A stretch of 64,000 nt of DNA from UMGS1933 sp045593405 (lineage in GTDB: Bacteria; Bacillota; Clostridia; TANB77; CAG-508). The position numbers were made by a program, and so were the translations under genes. The notes beneath the pieces were generated by a model. That model saw nothing but the letters and a program-made list of their open reading frames with translations, did not search any database and had not been told where the DNA came from. The stretch spans positions 40,457-104,456 of the forward strand of contig JAZNWN010000023.1 in the NCBI GenBank assembly GCA_045593405.1, in the 5' to 3' direction. This document shows, piece after piece, positions 17,736 through 27,030 of this stretch. Within the stretch, counting starts at the first letter, position 1, and the number at the start of each line of letters is the position of its first letter.

Positions 17736-18350
17736 TTATATTATACTTCTAATTTTTTCAATAATCATATTTAATGCAACTTGGTTATAACCACCTTCTG
17801 GAACAATTATATCAGCATATTTTTTACTTGGTTCAACAAATTGCTCGTGCATTGGCTTAACTGTTGTACAATATTGTTCAACAACAGATGGAACAGTACG
17901 TCCACGTTCTTCTACATCTCTTAAAAGTCTTCTAATGAAACGAATATCTGCATCAGTATCAACAAATATTTTTATATCCATCATATCTCTTAAAGCTTTA
18001 TTTTCAAATATTAGTATTCCTTCTACAATAATAACTTTTTTAGGAACAACTTCATATGTTTCTTTTTCTCTTAAATGTTTAACAAAAGAGTAACTAGGTC
18101 TTCTAATAGTTTCACCATTTTTTAATTTATTAACATGTTCTATAAGTAAATTTGTTTCAAATGCATCTGGATGATCATAATTTAATTTTACTCTTTCTTC
18201 AAAAGGTAAATTATCATTACTTTTGTAATAGTAGTCATGAGAAAGCATAGAAATATTGTTCTGAAATTCCTTTTTTATATTTTCTGCAAGTGTGCTTTTA
18301 CCTGAACCAGTACCACCTGCAATACCTATTATAATTGGCTTATGTTCCAT
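17736..18350 (-). CDS. udk: Uridine kinase
   Basis: A 204-residue pyrimidine salvage enzyme (uridine or cytidine + ATP/GTP to UMP/CMP). The P-loop is GIAGGTGSGKSTL near the N-terminus. DYYYKSNDNLPFEERVKLNYDHPDAF is the conserved nucleoside-binding block (residues about 46-72), and VEGILIFE the Walker B. RFIRRLLRDVEERGR is the lid. The start is set by GGAGGT six bases before ATG; an upstream ATG in frame lies before that site. Confidence 0.93.
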   Translation of the reverse strand: MEHKPIIIGIAGGTGSGKSTLAENIKKEFQNNISMLSHDYYYKSNDNLPFEERVKLNYDHPDAFETNLLIEHVNKLKNGETIRRPSYSFVKHLREKETYEVVPKKVIIVEGILIFENKALRDMMDIKIFVDTDADIRFIRRLLRDVEERGRTVPSVVEQYCTTVKPMHEQFVEPSKKYADIIVPEGGYNQVALNMIIEKIRSII

Positions 18351-18512
18351 AAATGTACCTCCATAATACACATTTAATATATTTTAAACCAAAATTCGAA
18401 CAAATGCAATAAAAAATGACAAAAAACTATATATGAAAAATAAATCTAATAAAAACTATTATAGACAAACTTAAAAAAAAGTAATAAAATAATAATATTG
18501 GAGGACATATAA

Positions 18513-18863
18513 ATGATTCTAAAAGGTAAAGTGAAAAAAGGTTTAGGAAATGCAAACTTTTGGGTAAAAAAAATAGAAGAAAAATTTTATTTGAAAACAG
18601 GAATGAAATTATTCTATGGCACATTAAATGTAGAATTAGAAAAACCTTATGAATTAAAAAATTATTGGATTATTAAAAAAGATGAATATGGTGGAGAACA
18701 AGATGTATATGTACAAAAGTGTAAAATTTTAAATCACAGTGCATATATAGTAAGATCAGAAAAAACAGCGCATAAATCTAATATAATAGAAATTGTATCA
18801 GACTTAAGTTTGAGAGAAAAATACAACCTAGAAGATAAAGATGGAATTAATGTAATTGTATAA
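18513..18863 (+). CDS. DUF120 (riboflavin kinase-like) domain protein
   Basis: A 116-residue protein after TTGGAGG. It begins GKVKKGLGNANFWV and contains MKLFYGTLNVELEKPY, the glycine-rich loop and GTLNV motif of the DUF120 family. In archaea this family is the CTP-dependent riboflavin kinase. Whether this bacterial copy phosphorylates riboflavin is not known. It is preceded by a long AT-rich spacer and followed by a terminator. Confidence 0.75.
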   Translation: MILKGKVKKGLGNANFWVKKIEEKFYLKTGMKLFYGTLNVELEKPYELKNYWIIKKDEYGGEQDVYVQKCKILNHSAYIVRSEKTAHKSNIIEIVSDLSLREKYNLEDKDGINVIV

Positions 18864-18916
18864 AAATCTCGAATTTTGTCGTAAAAAAATGATAGACATT
18901 AACATAAAAATATGTT

Positions 18917-18952
18917 ATAAAAAGAATGGGTAGTAAATCTTATCCATTCTTT
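18917..18952 (+). terminator. Terminator before spoIIIA
   Basis: AAAAAGAATGG and CCATTCTTTTT stem with an 11-base loop. Confidence 0.75.
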
Positions 18953-19075
18953 TTATATTTAAATTCAAAGATGTTTAAAAAATCTAAATAAATTAAGATT
19001 CAAAAGTAAATATAGTTCTAATTTTATATTACTTAGCATATATTTAAATAAGGACATGCCTAAAAGGAGATATAT

Positions 19076-20001
19076 ATGCTTTACGATATTTTTAATTTTT
19101 TTTCAAAGAATATTTCCCAAAAATTAAAAGAAGTCATAAAAACAGAAAACGAAATAAATTTTTTAGAAGAGATAAGAATTAGAAATCATCAAAATATTAT
19201 TTTAAATTTTAATTCTAAGGAAAAATTTATAAGTTATAAAGTAACATCAAAAGATATATTAGAAACCCTGCAAAATATTTGTGAAAATTCCATTTATGCA
19301 TATCAAAAAGAAATATGTGAGGGTTATATAACAATTAAAGGAGGTCATAGAATTGGAATAACAGGAAACTGTGTTATAGAAAATAATAAAGTTATTAATA
19401 TTAGTTACATATCAAGTTTAAATTTTAGAATTGCAAAACAAATAATAGGGTGCAGTAATAGATTGCTAGAGCATATTATAAATAAAGAGGATAATATTGT
19501 TTATAATACATTAATTGTTTCACTTCCACGGAGCAGGAAAAACAACTCTACTTAGAGATATTGTAAGGAATATTAGCAATGGAAATGAAAATTTAGATGG
19601 TTTAACTGTAGGACTTGTAGATGAAAGAGGAGAGATTTGCGCAATGTATAAAGGAGAGGCGCAAAATGATATTGGATGTAGAACAGACGTATTATCTAAC
19701 ATTCCTAAGGCAATAGGAATGAGAATGCTAATTAGAAGCATGGCACCGCAAGTAGTTGTAGCAGATGAAATTGGAAGTAATGATGACATTATTGCTATTA
19801 GAGAAGCGATGTGCTCACGGAATAAAAGGAATATTTACTGCTCATGGAGCAAGTCTCAGAGAACTTTACTTAAACAAACATTTAAAAGAATTATTAGATA
19901 ATTATATTTTTGAAAGAATTATATTTTTAAAACCAAGAGGAAAAAGAGGAGAGATAGAAGAGATAATTTCTCTGCAAAAAGAGAGTTTGGAATATATATA
20001 G
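19076..20001 (+). CDS. spoIIIAA: SpoIIIAA sporulation ATPase, interrupted by two CGG +1 shifts
   Basis: Start ATG follows AAGGAGATATAT. Three consecutive frames together give 307 residues, the length of Bacillus SpoIIIAA. Segment 1 ends IVSLP at in-frame CGG 19529-19531. Segment 2 restarts as GAGKTTLLRDIVRN, so the break is inside the Walker A motif. It runs through VDERGEICA and VVADEIGSNDD (Walker B) to EAMCS and in-frame CGG at 19818-19820. Segment 3 restarts as GIKGIFTAHGASLRELYLNK. Both missing residues are family glycines. SpoIIIAA is the secretion-type ATPase that powers the SpoIIIA-SpoIIQ channel between mother cell and forespore. Without shifts no part could work. Confidence 0.9.
19529..19532 (+). 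other. Proposed +1 frameshift site C GGA in spoIIIAA, first
   Basis: CTT CCA CGG AGC; the shift restores the Walker A glycine (P-G-A-G-K-T-T). Confidence 0.85.
19818..19821 (+). other. Proposed +1 frameshift site C GGA in spoIIIAA, second
   Basis: TGC TCA CGG AAT; the shift gives GIKGIFTAHG in place of a nonsense tail. Confidence 0.85.
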
Positions 20002-20035
20002 TATTATTATTTGTAAAGATAAATTAATTATAAAT

Positions 20036-20058
20036 CGTAGGGGCGCTAGCCCCTACAT
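20036..20058. repeat. Dispersed hairpin inside the spoIIIA operon
   Basis: GTAGGGGCGCTAGCCCCTAC, compact and nearly perfect, between spoIIIAA and spoIIIAB. Confidence 0.75.
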
Positions 20059-20101
20059 TACACGCATAAGAAATATATAAATTTAAATAGAGGTGAAAAT
20101 C

Positions 20102-20611
20102 ATGTTAGGATTAAAAATAATAATATACTCTTGCATATTCTTATCCAGCTCTGCAATAGGAGTATTAATTTCAAGAAAATATGAGGAGAGAGTAAATGAA
20201 TTAAAAGAATTTAAAAATGCATTAAATATGTTTAAAACAAAAATAAAGTTTACATATGAACCCATACCAGAAATTTTTGAACAAATATCAAGTCAAATTG
20301 AGTCAAATACAGGAAAAATATTTAAACTTGCAAGTAGCAATATGGAAGTACTAACAGCTGGAGATGCATGGAGTTTAGCTGTAGATACAGATATTTTAAG
20401 TATAAATCAAGAAGATAAGAATATTTTAAAAAATCTAAGCAAGCTTTTAGGACAAACAGATGTAGAAGGGCAAATTAATCAAATAGAATTAACAGCTAAA
20501 TTCTTAGATGAGCAAATAGTAAAAGCAGAGCAAGAAAGAATAAAGTGTGAGAAGATGTATAGAACATTAGGAATGGTAATAGGTTTGGCAATTGTAATTA
20601 TATTAATGTAA
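20102..20611 (+). CDS. spoIIIAB: Stage III sporulation protein AB
   Basis: A 169-residue protein with one membrane helix at each end (LKIIIYSCIFLSSSAIGVLI and LGMVIGLAIVIILM) and a helical middle, as in SpoIIIAB, a type II secretion-like component. SSAIGVLISRKYEERVNELKEF is the family's conserved N-terminal block. The ATG at 20102 follows AGAGGTG. Confidence 0.9.
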   Translation: MLGLKIIIYSCIFLSSSAIGVLISRKYEERVNELKEFKNALNMFKTKIKFTYEPIPEIFEQISSQIESNTGKIFKLASSNMEVLTAGDAWSLAVDTDILSINQEDKNILKNLSKLLGQTDVEGQINQIELTAKFLDEQIVKAEQERIKCEKMYRTLGMVIGLAIVIILM

Positions 20612-20625
20612 AAGATGGAGGCAAT

Positions 20626-20820
20626 ATGGATATAGAATTATTGTTTAAAATTGCAGCAATAGGGATTTTAGTTGCTGTTTTACACCAAGTATTAGTAAGA
20701 GCAGGAAGAGAAGATCAGGCAATGATGACAACACTTGCAGGTTTAGTAATAGTGCTAACTATGGTTATACGAGAAATTAGTACATTGTTTGAAACTGTAA
20801 GAACATTATTTAATTTATAA
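20626..20820 (+). CDS. spoIIIAC: Stage III sporulation protein AC
   Basis: A 64-residue two-helix membrane protein, the usual SpoIIIAC size. LLFKIAAIGILVAVLHQVLVRAGRED is the conserved first half. It is a membrane component of the SpoIIIA channel. Confidence 0.93.
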   Translation: MDIELLFKIAAIGILVAVLHQVLVRAGREDQAMMTTLAGLVIVLTMVIREISTLFETVRTLFNL

Positions 20821-20830
20821 ATAGATTATC

Positions 20831-20974
20831 TGCCGCATCTCGTCGGGGCTTATATATTTTATTTTTATCACTGCCCCATCCAAGAAAATGTAATTCACTA
20901 CGTTCAAACATTTTCTAAGGCGGTCACCCCGGAGTCGTTCTAAAAATAAAATATATAAGTCCCTGCGTGCGGCT
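20831..20974 (-). mobile_element. MITE-like element, copy 1
   Basis: About 144 bases with outer ends GCCGCA and TGCGGC and a perfect 19-base inner inverted repeat (20849-20867 with 20941-20959). A second, inverted copy lies at 58328-58479 with the same order of blocks, including an AGAAAATGT / ACATTTTCT inner palindrome. It has no coding capacity and splits the spoIIIA operon between AC and AD. Confidence 0.8.
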
Positions 20975-21010
20975 AAATGTACTAAACTGTACTAAAAAGT
21001 GGAGGGTGTA

Positions 21011-21397
21011 ATGGATATAATTAAAATCATAGGAATAGGCTTAATTTCACTAATAATAATTATTATAGTCAAACAATATAGACCAGAATTTGCAACATAC
21101 GTATCTATAATAGCAGGAATATTAATTATTACAGTTAGTTTGGACAAACTTACAGGAATAATAAATATATTAACTACACTAAGCAATAAAACAGGAATTA
21201 ATTCAGAATATTTAGGAATTCTTCTTAAGATAACAGGAATTGCAATACTTACAGAATTTGCAGTAAGTGTTTGTAATGATGCAGGAGAAAGTGCTATTGC
21301 TACAAAAATAGATTTAGGAGGAAAAATAATTATAATTAGTATTTCAATACCAATAATAGTTGCTTTATTAGAATTAATAATAGAAATATTACCTTAA
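21011..21397 (+). CDS. spoIIIAD: Stage III sporulation protein AD
   Basis: A 128-residue protein with four predicted membrane helices, the size and pattern of SpoIIIAD. LLKITGIAILTEFAVSVCNDAGESAIATKIDLGGK is conserved (about residues 73-107). The ATG at 21011 follows GGAGGG; an in-frame GTG at 20999 is upstream of that site. Confidence 0.92.
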   Translation: MDIIKIIGIGLISLIIIIIVKQYRPEFATYVSIIAGILIITVSLDKLTGIINILTTLSNKTGINSEYLGILLKITGIAILTEFAVSVCNDAGESAIATKIDLGGKIIIISISIPIIVALLELIIEILP

Positions 21398-21432
21398 AAT
21401 AAATATTATTAAATTCTGGGTATGGGGGACAA

Positions 21433-22591
21433 ATGTGTAAAAAAATAATAATAGTTTTTTTTATAATTATCATGCTTCCTAGTAGTATACAAGCCACAGA
21501 TACAATAATAGAATCACAATTAGATGCATTAAATTTATCGTCTTTTATAGAAGAAGGAGAAAAATACACAAAAGATATTTTTAAAGATGTAGAAATAGAA
21601 GAGGTTTTAAAATCTGCAATATCAGGAGCAATTAACACAAGAACAATGTATTCCAGTATTTTAAGCTTGTTTGGAGATGAAATAGTCTCTTCAATAACAA
21701 TTATTGGAGGAATACTTGCTATTATTGTAGTACATGCTATTTTAAAAAATATAGGAGAGAACATAGGAAATAACAACATTTCGCAAGTGGCTTATTATGT
21801 AGAGTATATACTTATTGTAGCATTAGTAATGACAAGCTTTACAAATGTTATAGATATGGTTAAGACAACAATTACAAATATAGTTGGATACATAAACATA
21901 CTAATACCATTGCTTTTGGCGTTAATTATGACAACAGGAACAGCAGTTACAGCAAGTGTTATACAGCCTGTCATTTTAGGAATAATAGTTTTCATAGGAA
22001 ATGGAATTACGCTATATATTTTACCAATACTTCTTATATCAACTGTACTTGGAATAGTATCAAATCTTTCTGATAAAATTCAAATAGGAAAATTATCTAA
22101 AATGTTAAAGTCAAGCATAGTTTGGGTATTAGGTTTTATACTTACGATGTTTGTTAGCATTCTTTCGTTGGAGGGCACATTAACTAGTAGCGTTGATGGG
22201 CTAACAATAAAAGGATTAAAAACAGCAAGTAGTACTTTTATTCCTGTAGTAGGTAAAGTATTAGGGGATTCTGTAGATACTGTACTTCGGAGCGACTTCA
22301 GTTATAAAAAATGCAGTGGGAATAGTCGGGATAGTAGTAATAATAGGAATATGTGCAATTCCAATTATAAAACTTACAGTGTTAACATTACTTTATAATT
22401 TTTCAGCAGCAATAGCAGAACCATTAGCAGATAAAAAAATAGTAAATGTACTTGAACAAATAGCAGGAACATTTAAGGTTTTACTTGCAATAATGTTTTG
22501 CATAGCAGCTTTACTAATAATAGGTATTGCTATAATACTTAAGATTTCAAATACTGGGCTGATGTTGCGGATGAATTATTTAATAAAGTAG
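21433..22591 (+). CDS. spoIIIAE: SpoIIIAE, interrupted by CGG +1 shift
   Basis: The largest SpoIIIA membrane protein. It begins with a signal peptide (IIIVFFIIIMLPSSIQAT) and has about eight membrane helices. The first frame runs to GKVLGDSVDTVL and meets in-frame CGG at 22288-22290; unshifted it continues in nonsense to 22398. One base later it reads GATSVIKNAVGIVGIVVIIG and AAIAEPLADKKI, the conserved end of the family. Joined length is 385 residues, normal for SpoIIIAE. A second in-frame CGG at 22568, near the end, is ambiguous: read in place it gives LMLRMNYLIK then stop, and with a +1 shift GGA followed directly by TGA. Confidence 0.9.
22288..22291 (+). other. Proposed +1 frameshift site C GGA in spoIIIAE
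   Basis: GTA CTT CGG AGC. Skipping C gives L-G-A. CTT followed by a pausing arginine codon and GGN is the layout of the yeast Ty1 +1 shift (CUU AGG C). Confidence 0.85.
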
Positions 22592-22611
22592 GATGTGTGA
22601 GGTGAAAACTA

Positions 22612-23181
22612 ATGGTAGAAATAATAAACTCCTGGGCACAAAAAATAATAATAGTAATAATAATATGCACAATACTAGAAATGATACTTCCAGAAGGAAA
22701 AAATAAAAAATACATAAAAACTGTAATTGGAATATATGTAGTATTTACAATAATATCTCCAATAATATCAAAAATAAATAATAACTCATTAGGTTTAAAT
22801 AAATATCTAAAAATAGAAAACAATATAACAGTTGAAACAAGCAGCAACATAGATACAAATAAATACATAGAAGATGTATATAAGGAAAAATTGAAATCAG
22901 ATATAAAAACAAAGATAGAAGCTATGGAATATAGTGTAAATAATATTGAACTAGAAATAGAAACTGAAAATGAAGAAACTTATGGAGCAATTTTAAAATT
23001 AAGCTTAAGTATATCAGAACAGAAACAGGAAAAAGCGCAAAACACCATACAAGTTGAAAAAATAATAATAGGAGAAAAGCAGAAAGAAGAGTCAACAGTT
23101 TCTGAAAAACAAAAAGAGAAAATAAAACAATATTTAGCAGAGATTTATTATGTTGATGAAGATAATATAGTTGTTTATTAA
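22612..23181 (+). CDS. spoIIIAF: Stage III sporulation protein AF
   Basis: A 189-residue protein with two N-terminal membrane helices (about 8-28 and 35-55) joined by LPEGKNKKYIKTVIGIYVVF, the SpoIIIAF signature, then a soluble helical ring-building-like domain. It ends IKQYLAEIYYVDEDNIVVY. Confidence 0.9.
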   Translation: MVEIINSWAQKIIIVIIICTILEMILPEGKNKKYIKTVIGIYVVFTIISPIISKINNNSLGLNKYLKIENNITVETSSNIDTNKYIEDVYKEKLKSDIKTKIEAMEYSVNNIELEIETENEETYGAILKLSLSISEQKQEKAQNTIQVEKIIIGEKQKEESTVSEKQKEKIKQYLAEIYYVDEDNIVVY

Positions 23182-23198
23182 AATATAAGGAGACCGAT

Positions 23199-23798
23199 AT
23201 GTTAAAAGAAAAAATAAAAAATTTTATATATAAAAAAACAGAAGGCAATAATAAAAAAAATATAGAAAATTTAGTTGTATTTCTAATTTTACTTGTAATA
23301 ACTGTAATTGCAATTAATACAATATGGAATAATGAAGAAAACGAAACTGAAGATGAAACAGCAGGTTATAAAGTGTTAGCAGAGACAGGTGAAAATAGTA
23401 ATATAATAGAAAATAATGAATATGATTTACAAATAGAATTAGAGGACATACTTTCTAAAATGGATGGAATAGGAAAAGTTGATGTTTTGATTACATATTC
23501 GCAAACAAGCACTGTGGTTCCAATGTATAGTGAAACTGAAAGTTCAACTTTAACAGAAGAAACAGATTCAGGAGGAGGAACAAGAAAACAAGAATCCTCA
23601 AATATAAATAAGGAAGTAATTACAGATGAAGATAACCAAGCTATAACACAAACAATTATGTTTCCAAAAGTAGAAGGCGCAATTATTATTGCGGAAGGAG
23701 GCGGAAATGTTACTACAAAAACAAATATTATTCAAGCTGTCACAGCAGTAACAGGGCTTGCTACATATAAAGTTCAGGTTTTTGAAATGCAAAAATAA
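23199..23798 (+). CDS. spoIIIAG: Stage III sporulation protein AG
   Basis: A 199-residue protein with one membrane helix (residues 26-43). The soluble domain reads LEDILSKMDGIGKVDVLITY ... EGAIIIAEGGGN ... AVTAVTGLATYKVQVFEM. This is the ring-forming domain of SpoIIIAG, related to the secretin-ring EscJ/FliF fold. Confidence 0.93.
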   Translation: MLKEKIKNFIYKKTEGNNKKNIENLVVFLILLVITVIAINTIWNNEENETEDETAGYKVLAETGENSNIIENNEYDLQIELEDILSKMDGIGKVDVLITYSQTSTVVPMYSETESSTLTEETDSGGGTRKQESSNINKEVITDEDNQAITQTIMFPKVEGAIIIAEGGGNVTTKTNIIQAVTAVTGLATYKVQVFEMQK

Positions 23799-23807
23799 GG
23801 AGGGAAT

Positions 23808-24440
23808 ATGAAAATTATAAAAAGAAATCAGTTAATTATTTTAGTAATTTCTTTAATGTTAATTACAGCAGGGTATCTAAATTTTACATCTGATAATAAT
23901 ACAATTGCTACATCATATTTAACGGCAGAACTTGGTGATGCAACACTTGTTAGTAGCAATGCAATAGTAGAAGAGAATAATATAGAAGGGGAAAACATTT
24001 TAATAGAAAATAATAGTGTAGAAACTTCTACTAATATAGTAGAAAACAATACTTTAAACGAAGAAAACACAATAGAAACTGTAGCTGAAATGGATGATAC
24101 ATATTTTACAACATCAAAGTTAGAAAGAGAAAATATGTATTCACAAATGCTAGAAACATATCAGCAGATATACAATAACACAGAAACAAGCGCAGACCAA
24201 AAAACTTCAGCTTTAAATGAAATTGCAAATATAAATAAAATTAAAAATGCAATAATGATAGCAGAAAATCTAATTTCTGCAAAAGGTTTTAAAAATGTTG
24301 TTATTTTTGTAAATGATAATAGTGTAAGTGTAATAATTGGAGAAAAGGAAATCGGAGCAGAACAAATAGCACAAATACAGAATATAGTGTCAAGAGAATT
24401 AAATGTAGATGCAGGTATAATACATATAAGCACTAAGTAA
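23808..24440 (+). CDS. spoIIIAH: Stage III sporulation protein AH
   Basis: A 210-residue protein with an N-terminal membrane helix, an Asn/Glu/Thr-rich linker with repeated NN motifs (about 45-90), and a C-terminal domain with LERENMYSQMLETYQQIYNN and NKIKNAIMIAENLISAKGFK. SpoIIIAH binds SpoIIQ across the septum to form the channel. It is the last gene of the operon. Confidence 0.93.
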   Translation: MKIIKRNQLIILVISLMLITAGYLNFTSDNNTIATSYLTAELGDATLVSSNAIVEENNIEGENILIENNSVETSTNIVENNTLNEENTIETVAEMDDTYFTTSKLERENMYSQMLETYQQIYNNTETSADQKTSALNEIANINKIKNAIMIAENLISAKGFKNVVIFVNDNSVSVIIGEKEIGAEQIAQIQNIVSRELNVDAGIIHISTK

Positions 24441-24442
24441 AT

Positions 24443-24471
24443 TTGCAAAATTTATGTAAATATGTTATAAT
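24443..24471 (+). promoter_or_regulatory. hfq promoter
   Basis: TTGCAA at 24443, 17 bases ending in TATGT, TATAAT at 24466. The extended -10 string TGTTATAAT recurs before several single-gene units in this window. Confidence 0.8.
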
Positions 24472-24520
24472 ATATTTATTCTTCATATAGAAGAAAAAAC
24501 AAATATAAAGGAGAAACAAC

Positions 24521-24712
24521 ATGTTCAACGAAACCAATTACCTGCAAGACCTCACCACACGGAAGGTATACGTCACTTTGTTTTTGACGAATGGCTTCCA
24601 AATGAAAGGAACCATTATTGGTTCTGACCAGGAAACTATTCTCTTCAGAAGTGACGATGTTGACCAGATGGTATACAAGCATGCCATCAGCACGGTAAAA
24701 CCCTGCAGATGA
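24521..24712 (+). CDS. hfq: RNA chaperone Hfq
   Basis: A 63-residue Sm-like protein that anneals small RNAs to mRNAs. LTNGFQMKGTIIG is the Sm1 region and QMVYKHAISTVKP the Sm2 motif with the YKH residues that line the RNA pore. Codon use is unusually rich in C-ending codons. It uses CGG in place at 24560 (T-T-R-K), near the basic rim patch; a shift there would destroy the Sm fold, so CGG is read as one codon here. It has its own promoter and terminator. Confidence 0.92.
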   Translation: MFNETNYLQDLTTRKVYVTLFLTNGFQMKGTIIGSDQETILFRSDDVDQMVYKHAISTVKPCR

Positions 24713-24732
24713 TTTGCAGGTAATGTCTCCTG

Positions 24733-24760
24733 CCGCCTCAAGTTTTCTTGGGGCGGTTTT
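24733..24760 (+). terminator. hfq terminator
   Basis: CCGCCTCAAG, TTTT loop, CTTGGGGCGG, then a T-rich run. Confidence 0.9.
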
Positions 24761-24776
24761 CTTATATATTTTATAC

Positions 24777-24805
24777 TTGCAAAATATTACCAAAAATGTT
24801 ATTAT
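24777..24805 (+). promoter_or_regulatory. Promoter of the HD hydrolase gene
   Basis: TTGCAA at 24777, 17 bases ending in ATGT, TATTAT at 24800. Confidence 0.65.
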
Positions 24806-24844
24806 ATAAGCGTTAATGTAAAAATGAAAAAAAGGGGTAATTTT

Positions 24845-27022
24845 ATGGGAAAAATGCAAAGAACAAATTTGACTTGGGACAAGTATATTGATTATTTAAT
24901 TGATGCAATAAACGGAAGCAAATTTATGAAACGTGCTGAGCATAAACCTATGTCAACACCAAAAACAGCATCAGAAAGTCATATTTCAACAAGATCAACT
25001 CACTTAAGAGAAAGTGCAGATGTTGCAAAAAGGCTAGCAAAAGGGTTAGGTTTAAATGAAAATTTCATCTATGCTGCAATGCTTATGCATGACGCAGGAC
25101 ATCCTTTTAGTGCTCATGAAGGGGAAGAGATTTTTAGCCAATTAGGTGAAATCGACAATACTCAATACTATCATCATAATGCTAAGGGTGTAGAAGTACT
25201 TATCAGTGAAGATGTTTGTGGAAAAGCAATAAGTAAAATACCAAATATAGAGAATAATCCTGAATTAAGAAAACAACTAGAAGAAGAATTTTATTACTTC
25301 CTAGATGTTGTTATTTCACATGATGGTGAAGCTACTAAAGAAGACATGATGAAAAAAGAAACTGAATATAGTATAATAAAAGAAGCGGTAGAAAGAAAAA
25401 GAGAATCAGCAAATAGTGTAAATAAATATAAATTCATAGCACAAACTCCAGAAGGAAAATTGGCAAAATTTGCAGATGTTATAGCTTATTTGTCATCAGA
25501 TATGCAAGACGGATTTAGACTTGGAATATTAAAAGGATTTAGCGATGATTATTTAGAATTATTTGGAGAAATATTTTCGACAGATTATCCAGGATCAAGA
25601 GATGAAAAAATTGAATGTGGTAAAAAAATTATTGAACAAATAAAATATGAAAATCTAAGAGAAATAAGAAATGATAAAGAGTTTTTAGGCAAACAAACTA
25701 AAGATGTACAAATTTCTTTAAATAATATATTAGATAAAATTCAAAAGGAAAATATTGATATATATACTGGAGATATCACAATTATACAAGAAATATTTGA
25801 ACAGGAAAAAGATGCATTTAAAGAAAAAAAATTACAAGAATTCTTTAAAACAAAAGGAGTGACAATTCCTTTAGAAGAAAGAGAAAAATTAGAATCTAAA
25901 ATCCTTAAAAAACAAGAGACAGGAGATAAACTTGATGAAATAGAGAAAGAGTTTGTTGAAGTTTTAAATAGAGCAAATTCAGAAAAAAATAAAATAGAAG
26001 AATTTGCAACAAAAATGTTAAGAATAAGATCAAATGTTGTTTATGAAATAACTAGTAGAATGAAGGAATATTTTATTAGTGATTTATTGAAAAATTCACA
26101 AGATTCAGATACTCCGCAATTTTCTAATGCAGGATGGAGTTTGTTTTTCAAAGCAAAAGATTTAAATTATAGAGAGTTTGTACAATTTACAAACTGGGAT
26201 TATCAAACTACTGAATTACCTAAAACAGCATTGAATTTAGTCGAACAATGTGCAGAAAGTTTGGTAAAATCAGGTGCAATTAGAAATAAATTTTATGAAG
26301 GTACAGTGCAAGAATATATAAAGGATGAAAAGGCTATAAAACATATGAAAACAAAGTATAGGCCGGAAAGTGAATACGAATCATATAGAAAAGAACATGG
26401 AATAGGAGATTTGAAGAATTTAACAAGAACTTCTAAAAGATTTACAGCAAAAAAACAATATCATTTAATGAAACTATATAGTGACTTATATTCATATGTT
26501 CAAAATGAAGATGAAGTTTTTGCAATGAGATATCAAGATACTTTTAATGCTATACCAGTAAGAATAAGAAGAAAGGTGGATTTAGCATTAGAACCTAGAT
26601 TAGAAGAACCTATAGATGAAGAAAAAGATTCAGAAGATTTACAAAAAACAAAAAAACATTTTCAAAAACATTTATATCATAAAGAATTAGAAACACAAAT
26701 ACATAGAATAAGAGAAGAATTAACAAGAGAATATGGCACATTAGATTTAACAGAAGAACAAATATCAGAATATGTTAATAAACAAATTGATAATGAATTA
26801 AAAAATATGGAATTAACAATTGCAAGACAATTATCTAAAGAATATTTGGCAGGAATGACAGATAGATCATTCATAGATATTGCGATAAAAACAGGATATT
26901 TGTCACCAGATGTTATTACTAAAGCAAAAAGAGGAGAAACATTAAGTGAAAATGTTTTAAACTTGTCTAGAGCTATAAGAAAACAAGAAGAACAAAAAAA
27001 ACAAGAAGAAGAGGAAAGATAG
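24845..27022 (+). CDS. HD-domain hydrolase, dGTPase-like
   Basis: A 725-residue protein. The N-terminal third resembles dGTP triphosphohydrolases: RSTHLRESADVAKRLAKGL with the first metal His, LMHDAGHPFSAHEGE with the HD pair, VVISHDGE, and KFADVIAYLSSDMQDG with the last Asp. The rest is long, helical and lysine/glutamate-rich and is not recognised; it makes the protein larger than a usual dGTPase (about 450-500 residues). The ATG at 24845 follows AAGGGGT. The likely reaction is a dNTP to nucleoside plus triphosphate; the substrate is not certain. Confidence 0.75.
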   Translation: MGKMQRTNLTWDKYIDYLIDAINGSKFMKRAEHKPMSTPKTASESHISTRSTHLRESADVAKRLAKGLGLNENFIYAAMLMHDAGHPFSAHEGEEIFSQLGEIDNTQYYHHNAKGVEVLISEDVCGKAISKIPNIENNPELRKQLEEEFYYFLDVVISHDGEATKEDMMKKETEYSIIKEAVERKRESANSVNKYKFIAQTPEGKLAKFADVIAYLSSDMQDGFRLGILKGFSDDYLELFGEIFSTDYPGSRDEKIECGKKIIEQIKYENLREIRNDKEFLGKQTKDVQISLNNILDKIQKENIDIYTGDITIIQEIFEQEKDAFKEKKLQEFFKTKGVTIPLEEREKLESKILKKQETGDKLDEIEKEFVEVLNRANSEKNKIEEFATKMLRIRSNVVYEITSRMKEYFISDLLKNSQDSDTPQFSNAGWSLFFKAKDLNYREFVQFTNWDYQTTELPKTALNLVEQCAESLVKSGAIRNKFYEGTVQEYIKDEKAIKHMKTKYRPESEYESYRKEHGIGDLKNLTRTSKRFTAKKQYHLMKLYSDLYSYVQNEDEVFAMRYQDTFNAIPVRIRRKVDLALEPRLEEPIDEEKDSEDLQKTKKHFQKHLYHKELETQIHRIREELTREYGTLDLTEEQISEYVNKQIDNELKNMELTIARQLSKEYLAGMTDRSFIDIAIKTGYLSPDVITKAKRGETLSENVLNLSRAIRKQEEQKKQEEEER

Positions 27023-27030
27023 GAGATAAA

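Noticed and set aside
19076..24440. Decay of the sporulation programme as the cause of the frame breaks
   Set aside because: The other spoIIIA genes are intact, there are no nonsense or other indel changes, and non-sporulation genes carry the same lesion.
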